Positions 56,001 to 63,930 of a DNA stretch of 64,000 bases are shown in pieces. The DNA lies in contig CAVOJD010000030.1 in the NCBI GenBank assembly GCA_963696075.1, forward strand, positions 148,374 to 212,373. The letters are read 5' to 3'. The translations under genes were made by a program, and so were the position numbers. The notes beneath the pieces are model-generated. The model searched no databases and had not been told where the DNA came from. It saw only the letters and a program-made list of their open reading frames with translations. The DNA is from CAJQQK01 sp963696075. Its GTDB lineage: Bacteria; Pseudomonadota; Alphaproteobacteria; Rhizobiales; Hyphomicrobiaceae. Position 1 is the first letter of the stretch; every line of letters starts with the position of its first letter.

Positions 56001-57355
56001 GTCAGCCGAGTGCGGCGGTTGAGTTCCGCGTTACGGATGAAGCCGGCAATCAGGCAAGTGTTACCGAGACAGTTACGATCCAGGACGATGGCACGCAGCC
56101 GTTCTTCCTGGAGGTTCAGCTTGAAAGCCGCACCGGTGATGTGACGATCATCGATGACACGCCGGGCACCAACGACCTCGAACTTACGCAACCACGTGAT
56201 CCATTGAACCCGGAAGGCGTCACGGCGGCGCGCCCGAACGGTCTGTGGGAGAATTTCACCGGTGACGGCTATCTCGACATGGGCCTGAATGTCGGCGATG
56301 CGGCATCGTTCGACGTGGATGCGCCGGAGGCTGGCACGTATACGTTCACGTGGCGCTACGCGAACGGCTCGACCGCGGCACGTCCGATGGAGATCAGTGT
56401 CGATGGGACAAGTGCCGGCGTCGTCGATTTTGGTCCGACACCTGATTGGGATGAGTGGCTGGAGACCTCGATCGACGTCAGCCTCGCTGCCGGCGTCAAC
56501 ACGGTCCAGATTGCCAACACAATTGCGACTGGTCCAAACCTCGACCGGGTTACGATCACGAACAATGTGATACCCGTTGTCGAGCCGGGCCCGCGCGAGA
56601 CGATCCGGATCAACTTCCAAGACGGCACGACGCCCGATGCGGCAGGCTATCTCGTCGATAACTTCGAAGGCTTCGGTGACCGCGGCAATGGCTTCAATTA
56701 TGGCTGGGTGACGGAAGCATCCGCCACGGACGCGGACGGCACGACGGCAACGCCGATCGATGGCAACGCGTATCCCGCTGTCGCCATCAACGAGCGCACC
56801 GGAGCGCCGTTCGATGACTATGACCCGCGCCTGACGGGATATGCGCATTTCGACCTTCGCACCAGCTATCCCGCTGGTGATGCGAACCGTACGGCCTGGC
56901 AACTGGAGCTTGAGAACGGCTGGTACGAGGTGACCGTTTCTGTCGGTGATACGGGTGGTCCGAACGACAGCAACAACCGGCTCTTCATCGAGGGTGAATT
57001 GTCGACCTCGTGGGTGCCGACGGATGAGTTCAAGTCACAGCTCATCACCAAGACGGTACAGGTGCAGGACGGCTTCCTGACGCTGTCGGCGCAGGGTGGC
57101 GACGTCACGGAGATCCAGTATCTCGAGGTTCGCGAACTGCCGGATCTGACGCCGGATGATGCGCGTGAGGCGCCTGAGGACTATGCGAACTTCTTTGATG
57201 CGCGCGCGATCTCGGGCGTTGGTGCGAACGAGGTGGTCGTCGATCTCGATCCCGGCGACGGCGTGCGTCCGGACGATGTGGACCCGACTTCGGACATCTT
57301 CCTTGGCATCAATGTTGTCGACGGGCGCGGTGGCGCATTGCTTGAGAAGTCTTGA
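47006..57355 (+). CDS. giant modular secreted protein, N-terminal part (to frameshift)
   Basis: This 3,449-codon frame begins with ATG 47006 behind AGGAG and has no signal peptide, as expected for a T1SS substrate. Modules in order: CBM6/35-like (1-172), cadherin-like (173-272), Ig-like (274-370), three near-identical cadherin-5-like plus LamG-like units (373-1211), five near-identical cadherin repeats (1216-1733), then alternating Ig, CBM and cadherin modules (1735-3189). A malectin-like domain (3196-3379, IRINFQDG and GNGFNYGW) and the start of a Big_5-like domain close the frame. It has no GGxGxD RTX nonapeptides. The frame stops at 57355, and the fold continues in the +1 frame. Role: extracellular or surface carbohydrate-binding adhesin or enzyme scaffold. 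Confidence 0.88.
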   Translation: MFETLYFQVEDTAQATILDDDNGTIARTQSENQEKAGINNPDQPGTGDDNPGLPEFDPYGIRPDYSGTGYVDLVGGAEDKLSIDFDAPAGTYDVTVRVAADSDRSISVAVDGGTPSPAQDGNSGEFYIWTELTFTVEVTTAGAHTLVIAQTTSNGPNIDAVAISEVGADVNFAAPEFTSAVSFDVAENTSDVGTVTTNDIDGDAITYAIEGGDDAGAFTIDGTTGALAFGSAPDFEAPGDAGGDNVYNVTVAAFDGTDTTTQDIAVTVTNVDEAPVLADGVTLDDVTTDEGTGQTVDLAPLGATDPEGQAITYGVRLQDGNPAPAGITVAGTELTIAATVPADTYALDVFASDGVNESPVVALNVTVAEGNTNTNPVANDDNATTAINVPVTIDVLANDTDLDADTLSIVSFTQAASGVVSENPDGTLTYTPNAGFNGADTFTYTVTDGNGGTATASVDVTVNAPSDAVFRQPGVTVFDGSRANVINLAHTPELEIPEGTIALSFKTDAVTGRQGILTKDAADFQGGGNHFALYLDGSTLIARFEDGETSENMRFSGIEAGEEYEVAATFGAGGVELFVNGQSIQSNSGVTMSWATNQEYLQIGGLGWGGPTGSDGFGYPFSGAIADVEIYGQVLDGDAIAALAQTSSLDTGENTDPVANDDTATTVIDAPVTIDVLANDTDLDADALSIDSFTQGTSGVVSENPDGTLTYTPNAGFNGADTFTYTVTDGNGGTATASVDVTVNAPSDAVFRQPGVTVFDGSRANVINLAHTPELEIPEGTIALSFKTDAVTGRQGILTKDAADFQGGGNHFALYLDGSTLIARFEDGETSENMRFSGIEAGEEYEVAATFGAGGVELFVNGQSIQSNSGVTMSWATNQEYLQIGGLGWGGPTGSDGFGYPFSGAIADVEIYGQVLDGDAIAALAQTSSLDTGENTDPVANDDTATTVIDAPVTIDVLANDTDLDADALSIDSFTQGTSGVVSENPDGTLTYTPNAGFNGADTFTYTVTDGNGGTATASVDVTVNAPSDAVFRQPGVTVFDGSRANVINLAHTPELEIPEGTIALSFKTDAVTGRQGILTKDAADFQGGGNHFALYLDGSTLIARFEDGETSENMRFSGIEAGEEYEVAATFGAGGVELFVNGQSIQSNSGVTMSWETNQEYLQIGGLGWGGPTGSDGFGYPFSGEIADVEIYGQVLDGDAIAALAQTSSIGGGGNTAPEITSGDAFDVAENTTVVATVTADDLDGDTITYAIDGGADAGAFTIDGATGALAFVSAPDFEVPGDDGGDNVYNVTVSAFDGTDTTTQDIAVTVTDIDEIGNTAPEITSGNAFDVAENTTVVATVTADDLDGDTITYAIDGGADAGAFTIDGATGALAFVSAPDFEVPGDDGGDNVYNVTVSAFDGTDTTTQDIAVTVTDIDEIGNTAPEITSGNAFDVPENTTDVATVTADDLDGDTITYAIDGGADAGAFTIDGATGALAFVSAPDFEAPGDAGGDNVYNVTVAAFDGTDTTTQDIAVTVTDIDEIGNTAPEITSGDAFDVAENTTVVATVTADDLDGDTITYAIDGGADAGAFTIDGATGALAFVSAPDFEVPGDDGGDNVYNVTVSAFDGTDTTTQDIAVTVTDIDEIGNTAPEITSGDAFDVAENTTDVATVTADDLDGDTITYAIDGGADAGAFTIDGATGALAFSSAPDFEVPGDDGGDNVYNVTVSATDGIETTTQEIAVTVTNVDEAPVLADGVTLDDVTTDEGTGQTVDLAPLGATDPEGQAITYGVRLQDGNPAPAGITVAGTQLTIADTVPADTYALEVFASDGVNESSTVALNVTVNDAKSRPFETIYIQGEEIVDVIDVVSLARTQTENQERDGVNGGPVQNNPGLPDFDIYGLRPGYTGDGYLDINGLSGDKATITFDGPAGSYDITFRLANGADSRPLALRVEGNTTAAQTTDTGGWGNWQERTFTVEVTGSGPHVVTIVQTTGGAPNIDAVAISQAGQSVDFGAPTFTSSAVAAVDENLSDVQVVASEGFEGVVAYSVVGGADAAAFTIDGSTGALSLVAPGDFENPADADTSNDYEVVVAATDGTLTALQTVIVTVGDVDEAPVLADGVTLGDVTTDEGTGQTVDLAPLGATDPEGQAVTYGVRLQDGNPAPAGITVAGTELTIAATVSADTYALEVFASDGVNESPAVALNVTVAEADLVPSDFSVSYQTEDAAVITDTGAADMLHRVFDDPSTGEGGNNKDRFGNWDGYEGRGYTDFGEDAGDLFTIDVEVPVAGTYALHTRYANGSGSAPNRLIDISVGGETQTVNFNREGTATWTDWNVKRIDVVLEAGVNTLTYAINPTQSPVTGPNIDAIALTAVTGTPNFDAGNTAPAFFSSADISVQENTTDVGTVVADDVDIDDGGAGDTLTYAIAGGDDAGAFTIDSATGALSFTAAPDFEAPGDAGGDNVYNVTVSVTDGTDTTTQDIAVTVTDVDETVPQPEIAQILVQAEAGVITDAAGNPIPQGGANTQVRDADNPENSGNRPDFTGTGYLDFGSTPGDKSTVTLNVAEAGEYQLNVRYASNTDRPLTLAVNGVDDPVAMAFLSTDPDGPGSGTEEGFDHWEVETRTVVLAAGDNTISLAIPAGANTGPNVDAIALTTVGASANFAAPEITSADAFDVPENSTDVATVTADDLDGDTVTYAIDGGADQAAFTIDGTTGALAFVSAPDFEVPGDAGGDNVYNVTVSATDGIETSTQDIAVTVTDVDETGSFQPIELQPSDDIITLSDSPDGDATVTFHRDNDDPADAENSNDGTILDEFGLRAGYSGNGYLDFGDDPGDTALFTFTVPTAGDYDLNIRYASQDVGGNARVLDLSINDGAPTTTTFPSTGPGSGPAELQGFNVWEFLTQTVSLQAGENTVALTMAPGTNAGPNVDRVEITEAGTGPIDRSADEDGNYAVTATETTVDESDLGAVEYRLSGVDADIETFEVSLDGGATFADVAPTPDGADFLVSLDLTSFAGQPSAAVEFRVTDEAGNQASVTETVTIQDDGTQPFFLEVQLESRTGDVTIIDDTPGTNDLELTQPRDPLNPEGVTAARPNGLWENFTGDGYLDMGLNVGDAASFDVDAPEAGTYTFTWRYANGSTAARPMEISVDGTSAGVVDFGPTPDWDEWLETSIDVSLAAGVNTVQIANTIATGPNLDRVTITNNVIPVVEPGPRETIRINFQDGTTPDAAGYLVDNFEGFGDRGNGFNYGWVTEASATDADGTTATPIDGNAYPAVAINERTGAPFDDYDPRLTGYAHFDLRTSYPAGDANRTAWQLELENGWYEVTVSVGDTGGPNDSNNRLFIEGELSTSWVPTDEFKSQLITKTVQVQDGFLTLSAQGGDVTEIQYLEVRELPDLTPDDAREAPEDYANFFDARAISGVGANEVVVDLDPGDGVRPDDVDPTSDIFLGINVVDGRGGALLEKS
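48124..50638 (+). repeat. three tandem 843-bp coding repeats (cadherin-like + LamG-like)
   Basis: The units begin about 48124, 48967 and 49810 with an 843-nt period (281 codons). Large parts are identical at DNA level, with a few silent or single changes (for example TTCAAAACC versus TTCAAGACC). Copy 1 differs mostly at its 5' end and copy 3 at its 3' end, the pattern left by unequal crossover. Confidence 0.9.
50651..52204 (+). repeat. five tandem 312-bp cadherin-like coding repeats
   Basis: The units start at 50651, 50963, 51275, 51587 and 51899 (exactly 312 nt, 104 codons). Each carries ENTTxVATVTADDLDGD and a GALAF-x-SAPDFE segment. Copies 1, 2 and 4 are almost identical in DNA, while 3 and 5 differ more. 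Confidence 0.92.
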
Positions 57356-60300
57356 TGACGGCTCGGTCCAGCTCTTCGAGACATTGACCGGCGAGGCTGT
57401 CGCACTCAACGTCAACACAACGGGTGGTTTCGATTCTCTGACGGTTTCGCCGATCGGTGGCCTCAAGGAGAACACGAGCTATACCCTGCTGATCGACGGT
57501 TTTCAGGACCGCGGCCCGAACGATGATCCTTCAGCTCCGACACGTGAATTCGAGAAGTTCTCGACATCGTTCACGACAGGTGACGCGCCCGATATCGTCG
57601 ACCGGGAAGTCGCGTTCGTCGATACCGTGGAACTTGATGGCTCAAACGGTGCGGGCTTGTTCACGTCGGTCGAGATGTCGCCTGACGGCTCTAAACTCTA
57701 CGTTTCAACGCTCACCGGCGAGATCAAACGCTGGGATGTCGATCCGGCAACCGGCGAGATCGATGCTGCGAGCGAAGAGACGTTCACGCCCGGCGGTGAC
57801 TTCAACACCGCGGATGGCCGTCGCGGCATCATCGGTCTGACGTTCGATCCCGAGAACGCCGATACGATCTGGATCACCGACAATTATCCGATCCCCCTCT
57901 CGGGTCGCGACAATGGTGTGCCCGATTTTTCCGGGCGCATCTCGAAGGTGACGCTGGGGACGAACGATTCGCTTGCGAGTGCGACGATCGAAACGTACGC
58001 GAGCGGATTCCCGCGCTCGAATGGGGACCACGTCACCAACAGCCTTGAATTCCGCGCCAATCCGGATGCGGGCCAGGCTGGTGAACCGGACTTCCTGCTC
58101 TATCTGATCCAGGGGTCGAACTCGGCCATGGGCGCGCCTGACACTGCGTGGGGCCAGCGGCCCGAACGCTTGATGAATGCCGCGGTAATGGAGATTGACC
58201 ATACCCGGACACCGCCCCCGGGCGGCTTCGATGTTGCGACCGAGCCGCTGCCGGACGATGGCAACAACCGTCGTTTCGCAGATCCTGATGGTGATCTCAA
58301 GAACGGTGGTATCGCGATCGATAGTGGCGAGTACTCTGGTAACTTCCTGCACTTCGATGCGAATGGTGTCGCATCGGTGCGCGAGGGTGCGGATGCGACG
58401 TCCGCTCTCGTCAAGGAATTCTACAATCCGTTCGAGCCTGACGCGGTCGTCAAAATTTTCGCGACTGGTCCGCGCAATGCTTACGATCTGGTGTGGCACT
58501 CCAACGGCTTCCTCTATGTGCCAACGAACGGTTCTGCGGCCGGCGGTAACGTACCGGACGACCCGGACACGCCACAAAACGAAGCGTTCAATGGTGTCGA
58601 GAAGCAGGACGACTATCTGTTCCGCGTGGTTGAGGGCCAGTACTACGGCCACCCGAACCCGCTGCACGATCAGTTCATTCTCAACGGCGGCAATCCGACA
58701 TCCGGTGTTGATCCAAACCAGGTCAATGCCTATCCGGTCGGCACGCAGCCGGACCCGGACTATGATCTCGAAGGTGCCTATTCACTCGGCGAAAGCAAGT
58801 CGCCGAACGGTGCGATCGAGTACACCAGCGATGTATTCGGCGCGTCGCTCCAGGGTGCTGTGCTGTTCACCGAATATTCGGGCGGCAATGATGTGCGCGC
58901 GGTTCTTCTCGGCCCTGATGGTACGCCGGTCGAGGATTTCGTTCTGCAGCGGCCTAATGGCTCCGTCATCGTGTATCCGGATCCGCTGGACGTGATCCAG
59001 GGTGCTGATGGGCGGATATACGTCCTGACGCTCAATCGCGGCACCGGTGAAAGCCAGCTGATCCGGCTTGAGCCTGCACCGGGTGGTGTTGTCGGTGACA
59101 ATACGGCTGATGAAGGTGGTGATCTTGCTCTCGTTGTGTTCGACGCTTCAGATCCGTCGGCCGTTGAGTTCCAGGTCAATGGTCTCGACAGCGATATTCT
59201 GACGACCGACGTGAGCTTTGATGGCGGAACGACGTTTGAGGCCGTGACGCTCGATGGCGCCAACCGGTTCGTGCGCGACTTCACAGGCGTGACGGACGAA
59301 GTCGTTGCAACGCTGCGGGTCGGTGACGACGATGGCAATTCGGCGACGGCGAGCACGACGTTTACGCCTGGTGAGGAGCCTGGCGACTTCGTCACGTTGC
59401 TAACGATACAGGCCGAAGACGACACGCCTGGTGACGGTACGGCGGTCACCATCACGCCGGCCGCTTCCGGTGGCGCGATCCAGATTCGTGATGCCAATAA
59501 TCTCGAGAATCCGCCCGGCGATCCTGATTTCGACGCCAACGGCTTCTCCCAGGGTTTGCGCGCGGGCGCGTTCGGGGTTGACGGCAACACCGACAACACG
59601 GACGGCGTGTTGGGCGGCTATGCCGACTATGGCTCGACAAATGCTGATTTCATGACGTTCAGCTTTGATGTCGCTGCAGCGAATGCAGGTGATGCCTTAC
59701 TTCAACTGCGCTATGCGAACGGTGGCAATGCCGACCGTCCGCTCGAGGTGGTCGTCAACGGAGCGGTTGTCGGAACGTTTGCGTTCGCACCAACACCTGG
59801 GGCCAACGCCGCCGAGAGTTGGTCGAACTGGCAGATCGTGGAGGTCAGCACCACGCTGGTGGCGGGCGCGAATACGGTAACGCTCAACGCGACGGCGAAT
59901 ACCGGCCCGAACATCGACCAGCTTGAGGTGTTGGTTCCGACGAACCCCGCAGCGCCGAATGACGGCGTGGAAGTGATCGACGGTGTCACCTACACGGTCT
60001 ATGAGGCGGAGAACGCCGCCCTCACCGGAGCTGCGGTGGCTACCGAAGACCGCAACCAGCGTGGCGATGGGTTTGTCGACTTCGTCGAACCTGGTGACGA
60101 CACCATCTCATGGACGGTTTCGGTTGCCCAGGCCGGCACTTACGATGTGGATGTGATCTATGCGCTGTCCACGGCGAAGGCGCCACGCCCGATGGCGCTT
60201 AACGTCAATGGTGATGCCCTCGGAGACATCGCGTTCGTCGGTCAAAGCAATGCTGCAGAGACTGATTGGTTCCCGCAGTCCTTGCAGCTTGACCTGGTCG

Positions 60301-63300
60301 CGGGCCTCAACACGATCACCTTCACAGCACCGGGTGGCGTTGGACCGAACGTTGACTATCTGCGTATCAATACAGCGCCAATAGATGGGTTCATGCCTGA
60401 CTATGTGCCGGTCGATGGCGAGGCGCGCATCGAACTCGAGCAGACGGCAGATGATTCTACGCGCATCCTGAATGCCAACGCCGTCGAGTTCTTCTTCACC
60501 GTGGCTGAGGGTGGAGCCTATGCGTTCGACCTTGCCTCGAACTCCGGTGCACCGGATGGCGGTGATCTCACGCTGTTCCTGAACGGCGAGCAGATCGCGA
60601 CGACGGACTATCCAGGCGTTGGTGATGCTGGTGAGGCGACCGCCTTCCTGTCACTTGAGGCCGGTGTCGATTACGCCCTTCGTGTGGTGTCGAGTGCGCC
60701 GGGCGCAAACGAAATCGATTATCTGGACGTGCGCCAGACACCGAGCAATGTGAACGCCGATATCGAAATCCAAAGTCTCGATCCGGCCTTCTACAGCGAT
60801 CGGCTACACTTCAGTTTCCTCCTCGACGACAGTGCGTCAAATCCCAATCGGGTCGACAAGGAAACGGCCGTCGTTGAGATTTCGAACACCGGCACGGAAG
60901 CGCTTGAATTCTTCGATGCCTCGATCGATGGATTCTTCTCGCTGGCTGATCCGGCTGTGTTCGATGATCTTGTGCTGCAGGCTGGTCAGTCCATCCAGGT
61001 GACGGTCAGATTCGACGGTGCCGATGTGCCGGCGCGTCCAAGCAGCCAGAACGGGGTCGTCGAGGGTGCGTTGACGCTGCGCACAAACGATGCGGAGGAC
61101 TCTGTCGTCACCATCGATCTTGCGGGGTTCTGGCAGGCACGGGATGAGGGCGGCCAGGAGCCGAACCTCAACGAAGTCTGGCAGGTGTTCGGCTTCGGCA
61201 ATACCATCCAGGGATTGAGCCTCAATGGCGGCGGTGAGAACTCGGTTCTCAACTTCTTCGACGTCTATCTGCCCTACGACGTCAACGATACGACCGAAAT
61301 CCTGTCACCCTACTGGCGGATTGCGGACGGCGTATCAGAAGTGAAGATGACGCAGATCGCCGCCTTCCACGGTATCGGTGGCTCCGGCATGGGGATCCAC
61401 AATCCCGCCGCCAATAACGGCGCGAACGATGATATCTTCTGGTTTCATTCTGGCAGCCACAACCAGCGCGTGCTGCCTCTTATTGCGGGCGACGAGAATG
61501 ACGGTGGTATCAGTGCCGGCAGCGCTAGCGGCAATTTCGCTACGGTAACGTTCACGGCCGACGATATTCCGTCCGGATGGATCGGCAACGGGATCTTCGG
61601 GATCGAAGTCAACGGGCTTTCGACCAACCCCTCTCTCAACCCAACGGGCAGCAGTGCGCCGACCCAGGCGCAGCTTGATGCGCGCTATCCCGGATATACC
61701 GTGGATGGTAGCGGCCAGGTCTTTGATCCGGACGGCAATGAAGTTCCCGATGGCTATACAGTGCGCGTCTTCCAGGCGCTTGATGCGGATGGCAATGAGA
61801 TCCCTAACGTCTATCTCGGCGTGATGGACTTCACCGGCATCAACTACGATTACAACGACAACATGTTCGTGATCGAAGGCATTACGCCGGTCGGTTACGG
61901 CGGCGAGTTGATGATCTCCGGTCTGGATGATGCCGCGGCCGATGACCGGCTGGTGTTCACCAACATCGACAATCCGGCGAACGCGCAGCAGGAATACCGC
62001 AACGAGGCGACGATCACGCTGACCAACGTTGGCATTGCGCCGGTTGACGTGACCGGGCTGACGCTTGGCGGCGACAATGCCGCCGGCTTCACGGTTTCAG
62101 GTGGCATCGGTGAACTTGCACCGGGGGCGTCCGTTGATGTCACGGTGACATTTGTTGGCTCCGATCCGGTCGATGACAATGCAGCCGTGCTCTTCAACGG
62201 CACGCTGACGGTTGAAACCAATGGTCAGGACAAGACGATCAACCTTGCCGGGCTGGCACAGGTTCAGTCGGAGAGCGGTGAGGAGCCGACGGTTGCACAG
62301 ATCGTGGAAGCGTTCGGTTACTCGACCGACATGGCTCAAGGCCTGCTGGCCAACGGCGGCGTCGTCGAGACGGTCGGTGATGAAGTGCTGATCCCCTATA
62401 TGCAGGCACTCGATCCGTCAGAAAACGTCGAGGTCATCAATATCGCTGCATTCCTGCAGCAGGGCGATATCGCCCGGCTCAATTCGCACAGCCTGACCAG
62501 TTCCGGTTTGAGCGAGCTTTATGCCGGAGATGACCAGCAAGGTCAGACGGTGCTTCCGGACGGGCTTGTTCCGGGTGCAGGCGATAGTGGTGATACGGCG
62601 CGCGCGAGTTTCGACGGTACGACGCCGTTTGGCCTCAAGGTCACGGTCGACGGTCGTCCAACGTTTGCGGCCTGGAGTGATCCGGACATCAACCTGGCTG
62701 ATCCGGCGTTCAATCTGGGCGCTGGAGACGAAGGCCACTACCTGCGCTACTTCCAGGCGAAGGACGGTGACGGCAATGATATTCCCGGCACCTTCATTGC
62801 GATCCAGGATTATCCGGGTGGCGCGAACTTCGATTACAACGACCACATGTATGTCATCCGCAACGTCCAGGCCTATGATCCGGCCGGTGCGGAAGACGCC
62901 AACAGCGACGGCATCATCGATGCGTTGCAAATTGACAGCGATAGCAACGGAACGTTCGACTTCTTCGACCTGACGCCGGACACGCTCATCGAAGAGGCAC
63001 CGGCAGCGCAAGCCGTTAGTTCACCAACGCCGCTGACGATGCAGGATATTGCTCGCGTCGGCACGCTCTCGATCACGCAGGACGATGGCGATCAGTGGAC
63101 GTCGGTCACGTTCGAGGCGCCGATGACGGACCCTGCCGTCATCATGGGTGCGTTGACGTCGAACGATGGCGAGCCGGCAACCCTGCACGTGCGCAACGTG
63201 ACGCCGACCGGGTTCGAGTTCCAGGTCGACGAGTGGGACAGCCTGGATGGGGCCCATGGGGCTGAGACGGTGAGCTGGATGGCCGTTGAGAAAGGTGTCC

Positions 63301-63842
63301 ATGAACTGGGCGACGGCACCATTGTCGAAGCCGGCTCGACGTTGGCTGGAACGACATCTAGCGATGTTACCTATGCGGGAACGTTCGCGATCACCCCGGT
63401 CGTGCTCGGTCAGGTGGTCACGACCAACGAGGTCGGTGCGGTCGCGACCCGTCTGGATGGTACGTCTGCCAGCGGCTTCTCGGTCTTGATCCAGGAGGAG
63501 GAAGGCGCTGACAACAGCCACGCGGACGAGCAGGTCGACTGGGTCGCGGTTCTCGAAGCCAATGTCGGCGGCGAGGTCCAAACAGGTACGACCGGTGCCA
63601 TCGTGACCGGGTTCGGCAGCGAGATCGTGTTTGATCCGCCGGCTGGGGAAACGGAAAGTCCAGCCCTGTTTGCCGCTATGCAGTCCTTGAATGAGGGCGA
63701 CGCGGCGACGGTTCGGCTCAGCGACATCAGTGTGAGTGATGCGACCCTCTTCATCGAGGAGGAAACCTCGGCGGACGCGGAAACCACTCACGCGCCGGAG
63801 GATGTTGGCTGGATGGCATTCTATGGCGATTGGATTGCCTAG
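57342..63842 (+). CDS. giant modular secreted protein, C-terminal part (after frameshift)
   Basis: This continues the gene that starts at 47006; SLDDGSVQLFETLTGEAV completes the interrupted Big_5-like domain. Coordinates start at the first codon of the new frame after the shift, not at a proven start. About 57600-59080 encodes a six-bladed glucose/sorbosone (PQQ-type) dehydrogenase-like propeller (GIIGLTFDPENADTIW, TGPRNAYDLVWHSNGFLYVP). CBM-like modules follow, including YEAENAA at about 60000. Next are two choice-of-anchor D plus DUF4114-like pairs (YDYNDNMFVIEG, FDYNDHMYVIRN), a calcium-loop-like DANSDGIIDALQ, and three lectin-like repeats at 63040-63835. The C-terminal end is the likely T1SS signal. 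Without the shift the whole gene would encode about 5,611 residues. Confidence 0.82.
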   Translation: MRSLDDGSVQLFETLTGEAVALNVNTTGGFDSLTVSPIGGLKENTSYTLLIDGFQDRGPNDDPSAPTREFEKFSTSFTTGDAPDIVDREVAFVDTVELDGSNGAGLFTSVEMSPDGSKLYVSTLTGEIKRWDVDPATGEIDAASEETFTPGGDFNTADGRRGIIGLTFDPENADTIWITDNYPIPLSGRDNGVPDFSGRISKVTLGTNDSLASATIETYASGFPRSNGDHVTNSLEFRANPDAGQAGEPDFLLYLIQGSNSAMGAPDTAWGQRPERLMNAAVMEIDHTRTPPPGGFDVATEPLPDDGNNRRFADPDGDLKNGGIAIDSGEYSGNFLHFDANGVASVREGADATSALVKEFYNPFEPDAVVKIFATGPRNAYDLVWHSNGFLYVPTNGSAAGGNVPDDPDTPQNEAFNGVEKQDDYLFRVVEGQYYGHPNPLHDQFILNGGNPTSGVDPNQVNAYPVGTQPDPDYDLEGAYSLGESKSPNGAIEYTSDVFGASLQGAVLFTEYSGGNDVRAVLLGPDGTPVEDFVLQRPNGSVIVYPDPLDVIQGADGRIYVLTLNRGTGESQLIRLEPAPGGVVGDNTADEGGDLALVVFDASDPSAVEFQVNGLDSDILTTDVSFDGGTTFEAVTLDGANRFVRDFTGVTDEVVATLRVGDDDGNSATASTTFTPGEEPGDFVTLLTIQAEDDTPGDGTAVTITPAASGGAIQIRDANNLENPPGDPDFDANGFSQGLRAGAFGVDGNTDNTDGVLGGYADYGSTNADFMTFSFDVAAANAGDALLQLRYANGGNADRPLEVVVNGAVVGTFAFAPTPGANAAESWSNWQIVEVSTTLVAGANTVTLNATANTGPNIDQLEVLVPTNPAAPNDGVEVIDGVTYTVYEAENAALTGAAVATEDRNQRGDGFVDFVEPGDDTISWTVSVAQAGTYDVDVIYALSTAKAPRPMALNVNGDALGDIAFVGQSNAAETDWFPQSLQLDLVAGLNTITFTAPGGVGPNVDYLRINTAPIDGFMPDYVPVDGEARIELEQTADDSTRILNANAVEFFFTVAEGGAYAFDLASNSGAPDGGDLTLFLNGEQIATTDYPGVGDAGEATAFLSLEAGVDYALRVVSSAPGANEIDYLDVRQTPSNVNADIEIQSLDPAFYSDRLHFSFLLDDSASNPNRVDKETAVVEISNTGTEALEFFDASIDGFFSLADPAVFDDLVLQAGQSIQVTVRFDGADVPARPSSQNGVVEGALTLRTNDAEDSVVTIDLAGFWQARDEGGQEPNLNEVWQVFGFGNTIQGLSLNGGGENSVLNFFDVYLPYDVNDTTEILSPYWRIADGVSEVKMTQIAAFHGIGGSGMGIHNPAANNGANDDIFWFHSGSHNQRVLPLIAGDENDGGISAGSASGNFATVTFTADDIPSGWIGNGIFGIEVNGLSTNPSLNPTGSSAPTQAQLDARYPGYTVDGSGQVFDPDGNEVPDGYTVRVFQALDADGNEIPNVYLGVMDFTGINYDYNDNMFVIEGITPVGYGGELMISGLDDAAADDRLVFTNIDNPANAQQEYRNEATITLTNVGIAPVDVTGLTLGGDNAAGFTVSGGIGELAPGASVDVTVTFVGSDPVDDNAAVLFNGTLTVETNGQDKTINLAGLAQVQSESGEEPTVAQIVEAFGYSTDMAQGLLANGGVVETVGDEVLIPYMQALDPSENVEVINIAAFLQQGDIARLNSHSLTSSGLSELYAGDDQQGQTVLPDGLVPGAGDSGDTARASFDGTTPFGLKVTVDGRPTFAAWSDPDINLADPAFNLGAGDEGHYLRYFQAKDGDGNDIPGTFIAIQDYPGGANFDYNDHMYVIRNVQAYDPAGAEDANSDGIIDALQIDSDSNGTFDFFDLTPDTLIEEAPAAQAVSSPTPLTMQDIARVGTLSITQDDGDQWTSVTFEAPMTDPAVIMGALTSNDGEPATLHVRNVTPTGFEFQVDEWDSLDGAHGAETVSWMAVEKGVHELGDGTIVEAGSTLAGTTSSDVTYAGTFAITPVVLGQVVTTNEVGAVATRLDGTSASGFSVLIQEEEGADNSHADEQVDWVAVLEANVGGEVQTGTTGAIVTGFGSEIVFDPPAGETESPALFAAMQSLNEGDAATVRLSDISVSDATLFIEEETSADAETTHAPEDVGWMAFYGDWIA

Positions 63843-63930
63843 AACCTAGCTTGTGGCAGGACGACTGTTGGCGGTCCGCCTGCGAGTCACTGATTCGGCG
63901 AATTTTCAGTGTCTCGCGGGCGGGCCGGCC

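Noticed and set aside
57353..57355. TGA ending the first part of the giant gene read as selenocysteine
   Set aside because: A second TGA follows immediately and the fold continues in a different frame, so recoding would not restore the protein.
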